A stretch of 12,347 nucleotides of DNA from assembly GCA_023415395.1 (NCBI GenBank), contig JAEZKN010000318.1:1-12347 (forward strand), in the 5' to 3' direction. Below, piece after piece: positions 1 through 7,747 of this stretch (position 1 is its first letter; every line of letters begins with the position of its first letter). A program made the translations under genes and the position numbers. The notes under the pieces were generated by a model that saw only the letters and a list, made by a program, of their open reading frames with translations, had not been told where the DNA came from and ran no database searches. The DNA comes from Actinomycetes bacterium (GTDB lineage Bacteria > Actinomycetota > Actinomycetes > Propionibacteriales > Nocardioidaceae).

Positions 1-643
1 GTCCGGCGACGCGCGGCAGCACCGCGTCGTGGCCGAGACCGAGCTCGAGCAGGTCGCGCCGGTAGTCCCCGAGCGGGCGGCCCGACGCCGGCGACCAGTA
101 GCCGGTGCCGCTCGCGTCACCCCGGTCGGTCACGAGCGTGTCGAGGGAGGCGGCGCCCGACAGCTTCCAGGTCAGCCAGTCGTGCGGCAGGCAGACGGCC
201 GCGGTGCGCGCGGCGTTCTCCGGCTCGTGGTCGCGCAGCCAGCGCAGCTTGGTGACCGTGAAGGACGCGACCGGGACCAGCCCGACCGCGTCCACCCAGG
301 CCTGCGGGCCACCCAGCTCGTCGATGAGGTCCAGGGCGGCCTGGGCGGACCGGGTGTCGTTCCACAGCAGCGCGGGGCGGACCACCTCGCCGTCCTCGTC
401 GAGGCAGACCATGCCGTGCTGCTGGCCGCCCACCGCGATCGCCTCGACGTCGTCGAGGCCCCCCGCGGCGGCGACCGCCTCCTGCAGGGCGTCCCACCAG
501 TGGTCGGGGTGCACCTCGGTGCCCTCGGGGTGCCGGGCCGCGCCCTCGCGGACGAGCTCGCCGGTGGCGGCGTCGCAGACGACGACCTTGCAGGACTGGG
601 TGGAGGAGTCGATGCCGGCGACGAGGGAGCGCTGCGAGGACAT
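1..643 (-). CDS. xylB: Xylulokinase-type FGGY carbohydrate kinase, N-terminal part (runs off left edge)
   Basis: ATP-dependent kinase of the FGGY family, most likely phosphorylating D-xylulose to xylulose-5-phosphate in the cytoplasm. The reverse strand reads open from an ATG at 643 to the window edge, about 214 residues of a family usually near 480. Visible family motifs are the N-terminal GIDSSTQSCK (residues 10-19, first ATP/sugar-binding loop), GGQQHGMV, LLWNDTR, HDWLTWKLSG and TDRGDASGTGYW; the last two are typical of actinobacterial XylB. No Shine-Dalgarno precedes the ATG, but a CACAAT hexamer lies exactly 6 nt upstream, so a leaderless mRNA is likely. The gene is divergent from the aldose epimerase, which fits sugar catabolism. 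The substrate is inferred from motifs; another pentulose or hexulose remains possible. The C-terminal FGGY domain lies outside the window. Confidence 0.9.
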   Translation of the reverse strand, partial: MSSQRSLVAGIDSSTQSCKVVVCDAATGELVREGAARHPEGTEVHPDHWWDALQEAVAAAGGLDDVEAIAVGGQQHGMVCLDEDGEVVRPALLWNDTRSAQAALDLIDELGGPQAWVDAVGLVPVASFTVTKLRWLRDHEPENAARTAAVCLPHDWLTWKLSGAASLDTLVTDRGDASGTGYWSPASGRPLGDYRRDLLELGLGHDAVLPRVAG

Positions 644-649
644 GGCGGG

Positions 650-655
650 ATTGTG
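650..655 (-). promoter_or_regulatory. Putative -10 box of the sugar kinase gene (leaderless)
   Basis: CACAAT on the minus strand ends 6 nt before the ATG at 643, placing the predicted transcription start at or next to the start codon. No convincing -35 is visible. It lies 1 bp from the opposing -10-like box of the epimerase gene. Confidence 0.4.
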
Positions 656-669
656 TCAGGCTTCACACA
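652..669. promoter_or_regulatory. Small inverted repeat between divergent promoters, possible operator
   Basis: TGTGT (652-656) and ACACA (665-669) form 5-bp inverted arms around an 8-nt spacer. They overlap both -10-like boxes and the epimerase ATG. The position suits a regulator acting on both genes, but arms this short can arise by chance. Confidence 0.25.
657..662 (+). promoter_or_regulatory. Putative -10 box of the aldose epimerase gene (leaderless)
   Basis: CAGGCT lies exactly 6 nt before the ATG at 669 and differs by one base from the TAGGCT box before ilvD. There is no Shine-Dalgarno. No clear -35 is seen. Confidence 0.4.
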
Positions 670-1550
670 TGCGCGACCCTTCAGGACACGTCCTCGTCCT
701 CGAGCACGGCCCGTACGCCGCCGAGGTGGTCGCCGTCGGCGCAGCGCTGCGCTCGCTGACCCACCGCGGCGAGCACCTGGTGGCCGGCTGGCCGCCCGGC
801 GAGATCTGCCCCGACTACCGGGGCTGGGTCCTCCAGCCGTGGCCCAACCGGGTCGGCGACGGGCGCTACGACTTCGGCGGGACGAGCCACCAGCTCGCGC
901 TCAACGAGGCCGACCGGCGCAACGCCCTGCACGGGCTGACCGGCTGGGTGCACTGGGAGGTCCACCACCCCGACGCGACCCGGGCGGTGCTCCACCACGC
1001 CCTGGTGCCACGGCTCGGCTACCCCTTCATGCTGGACCTCGAGGCCGACTACCACCTCACCGACGCGGGCCTGACGGTCACGCTCTCGGCGACCAACACC
1101 GGCGACCGGCCGGCGCCGTACGGCTCCGGGCACCACCCGTACTTCACCCTGGGCCGGCCCGCCGACGAGGTCGAGCTGACGCTGCCGGCGAGGAGCTGGT
1201 GCCCGATGGACGACCGCGGCCTGCCCGGCGACGCGCGGCCGGTCGAGGGGACGCCGTACGACTTCCGGTCACCGCGCGCCGTCGGCGACCTCGTGCTCGA
1301 CCACCCGTTCGGCGACCTCGACGGCGACACCGTGCGGCTCGCGGCCGGCGAGCACGCGGTCACGCTGACCCTCGGCGAGGGCTGCCGGTGGGTCCACGTC
1401 TTCAGCTGCGACACGCACGAACCCGCCCGGCAGGCGCTCGCGGTCGAGCCGATGAGCTGCCCGCCGGACGCCTTCCGCAGCGGCACCGACCTGGTCGTGC
1501 TGGAGCCGGGCGAGCGGCACCGGCTCGCCTACACGATCTCGGGCGGCTGA
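669..1550 (+). CDS. Aldose 1-epimerase (mutarotase) family protein
   Basis: Cytoplasmic beta-sandwich enzyme of the GalM/aldose-1-epimerase family, interconverting alpha and beta anomers of aldoses such as glucose, galactose or xylose. The 293-residue length is normal. Visible landmarks are PWPNR (57-61), the NALHG block with conserved His88, GSGHHPYF (152-159) with the second conserved His, and VEPMS with the presumed catalytic base Glu260. Start choice: the frame stays open back to 105, but that stretch is antisense to the kinase, and family similarity begins just after the ATG at 669. That ATG has a -10-like box 6 nt upstream. The gene ends 4 bp from the converging ilvD stop. The divergent pairing with a sugar kinase supports a catabolic role. 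The sugar specificity, and whether it is a true epimerase or a related hexose-phosphate mutarotase, cannot be read from sequence. Confidence 0.9.
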   Translation: MRDPSGHVLVLEHGPYAAEVVAVGAALRSLTHRGEHLVAGWPPGEICPDYRGWVLQPWPNRVGDGRYDFGGTSHQLALNEADRRNALHGLTGWVHWEVHHPDATRAVLHHALVPRLGYPFMLDLEADYHLTDAGLTVTLSATNTGDRPAPYGSGHHPYFTLGRPADEVELTLPARSWCPMDDRGLPGDARPVEGTPYDFRSPRAVGDLVLDHPFGDLDGDTVRLAAGEHAVTLTLGEGCRWVHVFSCDTHEPARQALAVEPMSCPPDAFRSGTDLVVLEPGERHRLAYTISGG

Positions 1551-1554
1551 CGCC

Positions 1555-3249
1555 TCAGCTCGTGACGGCGCCGTGCGCGGCGGACTGCACCACCTTGGCG
1601 TACTTGCCCAGGACACCGCGGGTGTACTTCGGGGGGTGCGGCTCCCAGCCCACCTTGCGCTGCTCCCACCCGGCCTCGTCGTCGATGGCCACCTCGAGGG
1701 TGCGGTTGGCCACGTCGAGGGTGATCCGGTCGCCGTCGCGCACGAAGGCGATCGGGCCGGCGTCGACAGCCTCGGGCGCGATGTGCCCGACGCAGAGGCC
1801 GGTGGTGCCACCGGAGAAGCGGCCGTCGGTGATCAGCAGCACGTCCTTGCCGAGGCCGGCGCCCTTGATCGCGCCGGTGATGGCCAGCATCTCGCGCATG
1901 CCGGGCCCGCCCTTGGGGCCCTCGTAGCGGATGACCACGACGTCGCGCGGCTTGATCTCGCCTCGCTCGAGCGCGTCCATCGCGGCGCGCTCGCCGTCGA
2001 AGACCCGCGCGGTGCCGGTGAAGACCGAGTCGTCGAAGCCGGCCGACTTCACGACCGCGCCCTCGGGGGCCAGCGAGCCCTTGAGGATCGTCAGGCCGCC
2101 GGTCGCGTGGATCGGGCGGTCGATCTTGCGGAGCACGTCGTCGTCGAGGCTCGGCGGGCTGAGCTCCTCGAGGTTCTCGGCCATGGTCTTGCCGGTGACG
2201 GTGAGGCAGTCGCCGTGCATGAGCCCGGCGTCGAGCAGCGCCTTCATCACGACCGGGATGCCGCCGATCTTGTCGACGTCGTTCATGACGTAGCGCCCGA
2301 AGGGCTTCAGGTCGCCCAGGTGCGGGACCTTGTCGCCGACCCGATTGAAGTCGTCGAGGGTCAGGTCGACCTCGGCCTCGCGCGCCATCGCCAGCAGGTG
2401 CAGGACGGCGTTGGTCGAGCCGCCGAGCGCCATCACGACCGCGATCGCGTTCTCGAACGCCGGCTTGGTCATGATCTGGCGCGCGGTGATCCCGTGGCGC
2501 AGCAGGTTGACCACGGCCTCGCCGGAGCGGTGGGCGAACCCGTCGCGGCGGCGGTCGACGGCCGGCGGGGCGGCCGAGCCCGGCAGGGACATGCCGATCG
2601 CCTCGGCGACGGCGGCCATCGTGTTGGCGGTGTACATGCCGCCGCACGCGCCCTCGCCCGGGCAGATCGCACGCTCGATGCGGTCGACCTCGTCGCGGCT
2701 GATCTTGCCGGCCAGGCACGCGCCGACCGCCTCGAAGGCGTCGATGATCGTGACGTCGTTGCCGTCGACCTGGCCCGGCATGATCGACCCGGCGTAGAGG
2801 AAGACGCTGGAGAGGTCGAGGCGGGCCGCGGCCATCAGCATGCCGGGCAGCGACTTGTCGCACCCGGCCAGCAGCACCGAGCCGTCGAGGCGCTCGGCCA
2901 TCATCACCGTCTCGACCGAGTCCGCGATGACCTCGCGGGAGACCAGCGAGAAGTGCATGCCCTCGTGGCCCATCGAGATGCCGTCGGAGACCGAGATCGT
3001 GCCGAACTCGAGCGGGTAGCCGCCGGCCGCGTGCACCCCGTTCTTCACCGCCTTGGCCAGCCGGTCGAGCGAGAGGTTGCAGGGGGTGATCTCGTTCCAG
3101 CTCGACGCGACGCCGACCTGCGGCTTCTCCCAGTCCTCGTCGCCCATGCCGACCGCGCGGAGCATGCCGCGCGCGGCAGCGCGCTCGAGGCCGTCCGTGA
3201 CGTCGCGGGAACGGGGCTTGATGTCGGGGGTGGGCCGGGTGTCGCTCAT
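1555..3249 (-). CDS. ilvD: Dihydroxy-acid dehydratase
   Basis: Cytoplasmic iron-sulfur dehydratase converting 2,3-dihydroxy-3-methylbutanoate (and the methylvalerate homologue) to the 2-keto acid, the third common step of valine, isoleucine and leucine synthesis. The 564-residue length is typical. Three Cys fit the [2Fe-2S]-type IlvD ligand set: Cys57 in TPCN, Cys130 in AGCDKSLPG and Cys202 in GEGACGGMYTANT. Lys132 sits at the conserved lysine of the second motif. The C-terminal block ITDGRFSGGTTG (473-484) carries the presumed catalytic Ser479. The ATG at 3249 gives a family-like N-terminus (KPRSRDVTDGLERAAARGML). It has no Shine-Dalgarno but has TAGGCT 6 nt upstream, so a leaderless transcript is predicted. 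No other ilv or leu gene lies in the window, so it stands alone here. Confidence 0.97.
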   Translation of the reverse strand: MSDTRPTPDIKPRSRDVTDGLERAAARGMLRAVGMGDEDWEKPQVGVASSWNEITPCNLSLDRLAKAVKNGVHAAGGYPLEFGTISVSDGISMGHEGMHFSLVSREVIADSVETVMMAERLDGSVLLAGCDKSLPGMLMAAARLDLSSVFLYAGSIMPGQVDGNDVTIIDAFEAVGACLAGKISRDEVDRIERAICPGEGACGGMYTANTMAAVAEAIGMSLPGSAAPPAVDRRRDGFAHRSGEAVVNLLRHGITARQIMTKPAFENAIAVVMALGGSTNAVLHLLAMAREAEVDLTLDDFNRVGDKVPHLGDLKPFGRYVMNDVDKIGGIPVVMKALLDAGLMHGDCLTVTGKTMAENLEELSPPSLDDDVLRKIDRPIHATGGLTILKGSLAPEGAVVKSAGFDDSVFTGTARVFDGERAAMDALERGEIKPRDVVVIRYEGPKGGPGMREMLAITGAIKGAGLGKDVLLITDGRFSGGTTGLCVGHIAPEAVDAGPIAFVRDGDRITLDVANRTLEVAIDDEAGWEQRKVGWEPHPPKYTRGVLGKYAKVVQSAAHGAVTS

Positions 3250-3255
3250 GTGACA

Positions 3256-3261
3256 AGCCTA
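3256..3261 (-). promoter_or_regulatory. Putative -10 box of ilvD (leaderless)
   Basis: TAGGCT on the minus strand fits the actinobacterial TANNNT -10 pattern and ends exactly 6 nt before the ilvD ATG. It lies in the 37-bp gap shared with the divergent HAD gene. Confidence 0.55.
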
Positions 3262-3274
3262 GTGAGCAACCCTC

Positions 3275-3280
3275 TAGCCT
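3275..3280 (+). promoter_or_regulatory. Putative -10 box of the HAD/GH65 operon (leaderless)
   Basis: TAGCCT lies exactly 6 nt before the GTG at 3287. A TTGACA-like GTGACA sits at 3250-3255 with a long 19-nt spacer and overlaps the start-proximal side of the ilvD promoter. It mirrors the ilvD -10 box in sequence and spacing. Confidence 0.55.
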
Positions 3281-3286
3281 GTTCAG

Positions 3287-4000
3287 GTGACCGTGATCTG
3301 GGCCGACTACGAGGCCGTCCTCTTCGATCTCGACGGCGTGATCACGCCGACCGCGGTCGTGCACATGCGCGCCTGGGCCGAGATGTTCAACGAGTTCCTC
3401 TCCTCCTGGGAGGGCGCGGGCGACACCTCGCCGTACGCCGACGCCGACTACTACGCGCACGTCGACGGCAAGCCGCGCTATGACGGCGTCCGCGACTTCC
3501 TCGCCTCGCGCGCCATCCCCGCCGACGAGGACCTCGTCGTCGCGCTCGGCGACCGCAAGAACGACGCCTTCAACGCCGTGCTCGCGCGCGACGGCGTGGA
3601 GGCCTACCCGGGCTCGGTCCGGCTGCTCGACCACCTGCGCGACCTCGGGACGCCCCTGGCCGTGGTGTCCTCCTCGGCCAACGCCCCCGCGGTGCTGGAG
3701 GCGGCCGGCCTGCTCGACCGGTTCCGGACCGTGGTGAGCGGCGACGTGGCGCAGCGGCTCGGACTGGCCGGCAAGCCGGCGCCGGACACGTTCCTGCATG
3801 CCGCCGAGGAGCTCGGCGCCACGGCGGCGACCTCGGTCGTGCTCGAGGACGCGGTGTCCGGCGTACGCGCCGGGAAGGCGGGTGACTTCGGTCTCGTCAT
3901 CGGGGTCGACCGCGGCGCGGGCGCGGACACCCTGCGCGAGGCCGGCGCCGGCGTCGTGGTCAACGACCTCGCCGCCCTGGTGCCCGGCGCCGCCGCGTGA
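3287..4000 (+). CDS. Beta-phosphoglucomutase-like HAD-superfamily enzyme
   Basis: Predicted cytoplasmic phosphomutase converting beta-D-glucose-1-phosphate to glucose-6-phosphate. All HAD motifs are present in 237 residues: motif I FDLDGV (13-18) with nucleophile Asp14 and Asp16, motif II Ser in VVSSS (126-130), motif III Lys163 in GKPAPD, and motif IV LEDA with Glu187/Asp188. The cap carries DGKPRYDGV (60-68), a signature I associate with the beta-phosphoglucomutase branch, including M. tuberculosis Rv3400. The GTG at 3287 is chosen because it directly precedes conserved sequence and has TAGCCT 6 nt upstream; a GTG at 3293 is the alternative. The stop overlaps the GH65 start by 4 bp (GTGA). 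This pairing with an inverting phosphorylase supports mutase activity over general phosphatase activity. Confidence 0.9.
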   Translation: MTVIWADYEAVLFDLDGVITPTAVVHMRAWAEMFNEFLSSWEGAGDTSPYADADYYAHVDGKPRYDGVRDFLASRAIPADEDLVVALGDRKNDAFNAVLARDGVEAYPGSVRLLDHLRDLGTPLAVVSSSANAPAVLEAAGLLDRFRTVVSGDVAQRLGLAGKPAPDTFLHAAEELGATAATSVVLEDAVSGVRAGKAGDFGLVIGVDRGAGADTLREAGAGVVVNDLAALVPGAAA

Positions 4001-6573
4001 GCGCCCGGCGGGTGGGCCCCGACCCGATGCACCGGGGCCGCTTCCCGGTGAACCCGTGGGCGCTGGAGGAGGTGGGCTACCAGCCCGGCGACCTCGGCGT
4101 GAGCGAGACGCTCTTCACCGTCGCCAACGGCTACCTCGGCATGCGTGGCACCCCCGAGGAGGGGCGGCCGGCGTTCGCCCACGGCACGTTCGTCAACGGC
4201 TTCCACGAGACCTGGCCGATCCGGCACGCCGAGGCGGCGTTCGGCTTCGCGCGCACCGGTCAGACGATCGTCAACGCGCCCGACACCACCCTGCTCAAGG
4301 TCTACGTCGACGACGAGCCGCTGACCTTCGGCACCTCCGACCTCGAGCACTACGAGCGGTGCCTGGACTTCCGCGACGGCGTCCTGCGCCGCGAGCTGGT
4401 CTGGCGCACGCCGTCGGGCAAGCGGGTGCGCATCGACTCGACCCGGATGGTCTCGATGACCCAGCGCCACCTCGCGGTGATGACGCTGGAGATCGAGGTG
4501 CTCAGCGGCGACGCGCCGGTCGTGATCTCCTCGCAGATCCTGAACCGGCAGGACGGCATGGACGAGTACCGCATGCCCGAGCAGGCGCACGGCATGGACC
4601 CCCGCAAGGCGGCGGAGTTCGAGGGCCGGGTGCTGCTCCCCCGCCTGAGCTTCCCGCACGAGGACCGCCTGCTGCTCGGCTACGAGTGCGCGCACTCCGG
4701 GATGACGCTGGCCGTCGCGGCCGACCACCACCTCGAGACCGACGACGTCAACGAGTTGGTCGTGCGCGGCGACGACGACCACGCCAAGGCGGTGTTCCGG
4801 ATCGACGCGACCCAGGGCAGCGTGACGAAGCTGACCAAGACGGTCAGCTACCACACCTCGCGCCAGGTCCCGGCGCGCGAGCTGGCCGACCGCTGCGACC
4901 GCACGCTGGACCGGGCGCGCCGCCAGGGCGTCGACCACTACCTGGAGGAGCAGCGGGCCTGGTACGCCGACTTCTGGGCCGCCGCCGACGTCGAGATCGC
5001 TGGCGACTCCCCCGAGCACCAGGCGGTGCAGCAGGCCGTCCGCTACAACCTGTTCAGCATCGCCCAGGCCGCAGGACGCACCGACGGCCTGGGCGTCCCG
5101 GCCAAGGGCGTGACGGGCTCGGGCTACGAGGGCCACTACTTCTGGGACACCGAGATCTACGTGATCCCGTTCCTCAGCTACACCCAGCCCGAGGTGGCCC
5201 GCAACGCGCTGCACTTCCGGTCCGTGATGCTGCCGGCCGCGCGCCAGCGGGCGCTGGAGATGGCCCAGAGCGGAGCGATGTACCCCTGGCGCACGATCAA
5301 CGGCGAGGAGGCCTCGGCGTACTACGCCGCGGGCTCGGCCCAGGTGCACATCGACGCCGACATCGCCTACGCGCTGATGAAGTACGTCCGGGCCACCGGC
5401 GACGAGGGCTTCCTCGTGCGCGAGGGCATCGACATCCTCGTCGAGACCGCGCGGATGTGGGCGGACCTCGGGTTCTGGCGGCACAACGGCGGCGAGCCGT
5501 CGTTCCACATCCACGGCGTGACCGGTCCCGACGAGTACACGACGGTCGTCAACAACAACCTGTTCACCAACGTGATGGCGCGCTTCAACCTCGAGGAGGC
5601 GGCCCGCGCGGTCGAGCTGCTGCGCGACTCCTACCCCGACCACCACAAGCGGATGATCGCCCGCCTCGGTCTCGGGGAGGACGAGGTCGGCGAGTGGCGC
5701 CGGTGCGCCGAGGGCATGACGATCCCCTACGACGACGGCCTGGGCATCCACCCCCAGGACGACTACTTCCTCGACCGCGAGGTGTGGGACCTCTCCCGCA
5801 CGCCCGACGAGCTGCGGCCGCTGCTGCTGCACTACCACCCGCTGGTGATCTACCGCTTCCAGGTGCTCAAGCAGGCCGACGTCGTCCTGGCGCTGTTCCT
5901 CCAGGGCGACCGGTTCACGCGGGAGGAGAAGCGCGCGGACTTCGAGTACTACGACCCGATCACGACCGGTGACTCGACGCTGTCGGCGGTCGTTCAGTCA
6001 GTGGTCGCGGCGGAGGTCGGCTACCACGAGGTCGCGCTCGACTACTTCCACCAGGCGCTCTACGTCGACCTGATGAACCTCCACGACAACACCGTCGACG
6101 GCCTGCACGTCGCCTCGACCGGCGGCGTGTGGAGCGCGCTGGTCTACGGCTTCGGCGGCATGCGGGACTACGACGGCGAGCTGAGCTTCGACCCCCGTCT
6201 CCCCGCGACCTGGGAGGGGCTGCGCTACCGCCTCACCTGGCGTGGCACCCGCGTCCTGGTCGACCTCACCCAGGACATGCTGGTGCTCTCGGTCGACGCC
6301 GGTGAGGGCGAGGTGCCCGTGACCGTCCGCGGGGAGTCCTACGTCGTCAGGCCCGGCGCCCCCGTCGAGGTGACCCTGCTCGACCAGGGCGACCGCATCG
6401 ACGGCCTGCTCGGCGACCGGCCGATCGTGGGCGGTCAGCGCGCGGACGGCAGCACGATCACCGCCGGCGTCCCCGAGCCCATCCACTTCCCCGAGGACCT
6501 CGACGGCACCGGCGAGCTGCCGATCATCGGCATCGACCCGCCGCCGCTCGGCTCCCACGTGCCGCAGGGGTAG
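3997..6573 (+). CDS. Glycoside hydrolase family 65 protein, probable inverting disaccharide phosphorylase
   Basis: GH65 enzymes phosphorolyse alpha-linked disaccharides (maltose, trehalose, kojibiose, nigerose) to glucose plus beta-glucose-1-phosphate; a few are hydrolases. The N-terminal beta-sandwich spans about residues 15-310. The (alpha/alpha)6 barrel follows, with HYFWDTE (380-386), GPDEY (510-514; Glu513 is the presumed general acid) and KQADVVLA (625-632). HVASTGGVW (704-712) fits the phosphate-binding loop. A C-terminal sheet domain and a Gly/Pro-rich tail of about 60 residues complete the 858 residues. There is no signal peptide, so it is probably cytoplasmic. The GTG at 3997 overlaps the mutase stop by 4 bp, suggesting coupled translation; an ATG at 4027, ten codons later, is possible. 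The two-gene arrangement matches M. tuberculosis Rv3400-Rv3401. The disaccharide cannot be assigned from sequence. Confidence 0.9.
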   Translation: MSARRVGPDPMHRGRFPVNPWALEEVGYQPGDLGVSETLFTVANGYLGMRGTPEEGRPAFAHGTFVNGFHETWPIRHAEAAFGFARTGQTIVNAPDTTLLKVYVDDEPLTFGTSDLEHYERCLDFRDGVLRRELVWRTPSGKRVRIDSTRMVSMTQRHLAVMTLEIEVLSGDAPVVISSQILNRQDGMDEYRMPEQAHGMDPRKAAEFEGRVLLPRLSFPHEDRLLLGYECAHSGMTLAVAADHHLETDDVNELVVRGDDDHAKAVFRIDATQGSVTKLTKTVSYHTSRQVPARELADRCDRTLDRARRQGVDHYLEEQRAWYADFWAAADVEIAGDSPEHQAVQQAVRYNLFSIAQAAGRTDGLGVPAKGVTGSGYEGHYFWDTEIYVIPFLSYTQPEVARNALHFRSVMLPAARQRALEMAQSGAMYPWRTINGEEASAYYAAGSAQVHIDADIAYALMKYVRATGDEGFLVREGIDILVETARMWADLGFWRHNGGEPSFHIHGVTGPDEYTTVVNNNLFTNVMARFNLEEAARAVELLRDSYPDHHKRMIARLGLGEDEVGEWRRCAEGMTIPYDDGLGIHPQDDYFLDREVWDLSRTPDELRPLLLHYHPLVIYRFQVLKQADVVLALFLQGDRFTREEKRADFEYYDPITTGDSTLSAVVQSVVAAEVGYHEVALDYFHQALYVDLMNLHDNTVDGLHVASTGGVWSALVYGFGGMRDYDGELSFDPRLPATWEGLRYRLTWRGTRVLVDLTQDMLVLSVDAGEGEVPVTVRGESYVVRPGAPVEVTLLDQGDRIDGLLGDRPIVGGQRADGSTITAGVPEPIHFPEDLDGTGELPIIGIDPPPLGSHVPQG

Positions 6574-6577
6574 GCAG

Positions 6578-6618
6578 GGGCCGGTCCCGGGGGTCGCGGG
6601 CGCGGGGGACGCCGGCCC
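6578..6618. terminator. Weak inverted repeat between convergent genes, possible bidirectional terminator
   Basis: GGGCCGG (6578-6584) and CCGGCCC (6612-6618) are complementary 7-bp arms around a G-rich 27-nt loop. They lie in the 54-bp gap between the converging GH65 and BNR-protein genes. There is no T-run on either side. Confidence 0.3.
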
Positions 6619-6627
6619 ATCGCGGCC

Positions 6628-7716
6628 TCAGACCCGGGCGGCCCGCACGCACATCACGTCGGGCAGGTCGGCAACCACCTGGCGCCAGGTGGCGCCCTCG
6701 TCGGCCGAGCCCCAGACGGCACCGTTGCGGGCGCCGAAGTAGAGGCCCGCGCGGTCGTGGTCGTCGGTGCACATGGCGTCGCGCATGACGGCGACGTAGA
6801 ACCGGTCGGGCAGGCCCTCGCCCAGCTCCTCCCAGGTGCTGCCGGCGTCGCGCGAGCGCCAGACGCGCGCCTTGGCCTCCGGCGGGTAGCGGCCGTCGCC
6901 CCCGCCGATCGGGAAGACGAAGACGGTGTCGGGCTCGTGGGGGTGCACGACGATCGGGAAGCCGAAGTCCGCCGGCAGCCCGTCGGCGATCGAGGTCCAG
7001 TGCGCGCCGTGGTCGTCGGAGCGGTAGACCCCACCGTGGTTCTGGAGGAAGAGCCGCTCGGGGCGCGCGGGGTGCCGCGCGACCTTGTGCACGCACTGGC
7101 CGAACTCGGGGTACTGCTGCCCCTCGGGCAGGAACTCCGCCCGGATCCCGTCGTTGCGCGGCGTCCAGCTCTGCCCGCCGTCGGCGGTCTGGTAGACGCC
7201 GCCCGTGCTGATCGCGACCGTCACCGACCGTGGGTCGGCGGGGTGCGGGAGGATCGTGTGGAAAGCCTGGCCACCGAAACCCTCACCCCACTCGGCGTGG
7301 TGCGGGTGGTCCCAGAGGGCCCGCTCGAGCGTGAACGTCTCGCCCCGGTCGGTCGAGCGCCAGACCGCACCGGGCTCGGTGCCGGCGTACACGACGCCGT
7401 CCTCGCAGCCGGGCACGAGCTGCCAGACCCGCTCGACGTTGGCGTCCACGTCGTCGGGGAAGCGGACCGCGCCGTTCGGGGTCTCCTGCCAGCTCGCGCC
7501 CAGGTCGTCCGAGCGGCGCACCTGGGGGCCGAGCCACGGCGAGGAGGTGCCGGCGAGCAGCCGTGGCGTGCCGCCCCGCGTGTCGACCAGGCAGGAGTAG
7601 ACCTCCTCCATGTCGAAGTGCGGGCCGGTGAACTCCCACTCCTCGCGTGCCTCGTCGGACGCGCCGAGCCACAGGCCCTTGCGCGTCCCCACCATCAACA
7701 CCGTCGTGTCGGCCAT
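6628..7716 (-). CDS. BNR/Asp-box repeat beta-propeller protein (sialidase-like fold)
   Basis: A 362-residue predicted beta-propeller. Six Asp-boxes (S/T-x-D-x-G-x-x-W/F) recur: SDDLGASW (69-76), STDRGETF (121-128), TADGGQSW (177-184), SDDHGAHW (233-240), SRDAGSTW (288-295) and SADEGATW (337-344). The spacing is 44 to 56 residues, about one per blade. The N-terminus MADTTVLMVGTRKGLW goes straight into the first strand, with no signal peptide or membrane segment, so the protein is probably cytoplasmic. No sialidase arginine triad or FRIP motif was recognised, so sialidase activity should not be assumed; the WD40/YVTN/BNR-like label is safer. The ATG at 7716 has a strong AGGAGG 5 nt upstream, unlike most neighbours. 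It is divergent from the exporter gene. Function unknown. Confidence 0.85.
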   Translation of the reverse strand: MADTTVLMVGTRKGLWLGASDEAREEWEFTGPHFDMEEVYSCLVDTRGGTPRLLAGTSSPWLGPQVRRSDDLGASWQETPNGAVRFPDDVDANVERVWQLVPGCEDGVVYAGTEPGAVWRSTDRGETFTLERALWDHPHHAEWGEGFGGQAFHTILPHPADPRSVTVAISTGGVYQTADGGQSWTPRNDGIRAEFLPEGQQYPEFGQCVHKVARHPARPERLFLQNHGGVYRSDDHGAHWTSIADGLPADFGFPIVVHPHEPDTVFVFPIGGGDGRYPPEAKARVWRSRDAGSTWEELGEGLPDRFYVAVMRDAMCTDDHDRAGLYFGARNGAVWGSADEGATWRQVVADLPDVMCVRAARV

Positions 7717-7721
7717 GCCTG

Positions 7722-7727
7722 CCTCCT
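7722..7727 (-). promoter_or_regulatory. Strong Shine-Dalgarno site of the BNR-protein gene
   Basis: AGGAGG on the minus strand, 5 nt before the ATG at 7716, fixes that start. It implies a leadered mRNA, in contrast with the divergent exporter gene 43 bp away. Confidence 0.8.
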
Positions 7728-7747
7728 GAAGCTCCCGGGCTCTCTTC

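Noticed and set aside
105..668. N-terminal extension of the epimerase to 105
   Set aside because: The extension is antisense to the kinase gene and resembles no domain. Family similarity and the -10-like box place the start at 669.
29..5838. Very long Arg/Ala/Gly-rich frames antisense or out of frame to the kinase, epimerase, ilvD, HAD and GH65 genes
   Set aside because: High G+C removes stop codons from shadow frames. Their compositions are Arg/Pro/Ala-rich with no domain motifs, whereas the opposing frames carry complete catalytic motifs.
6578..6618. Considered as a strong intrinsic terminator
   Set aside because: Arms are only 7 bp with a 27-nt G-rich loop and no T-run, so it is listed only as a low-confidence feature.
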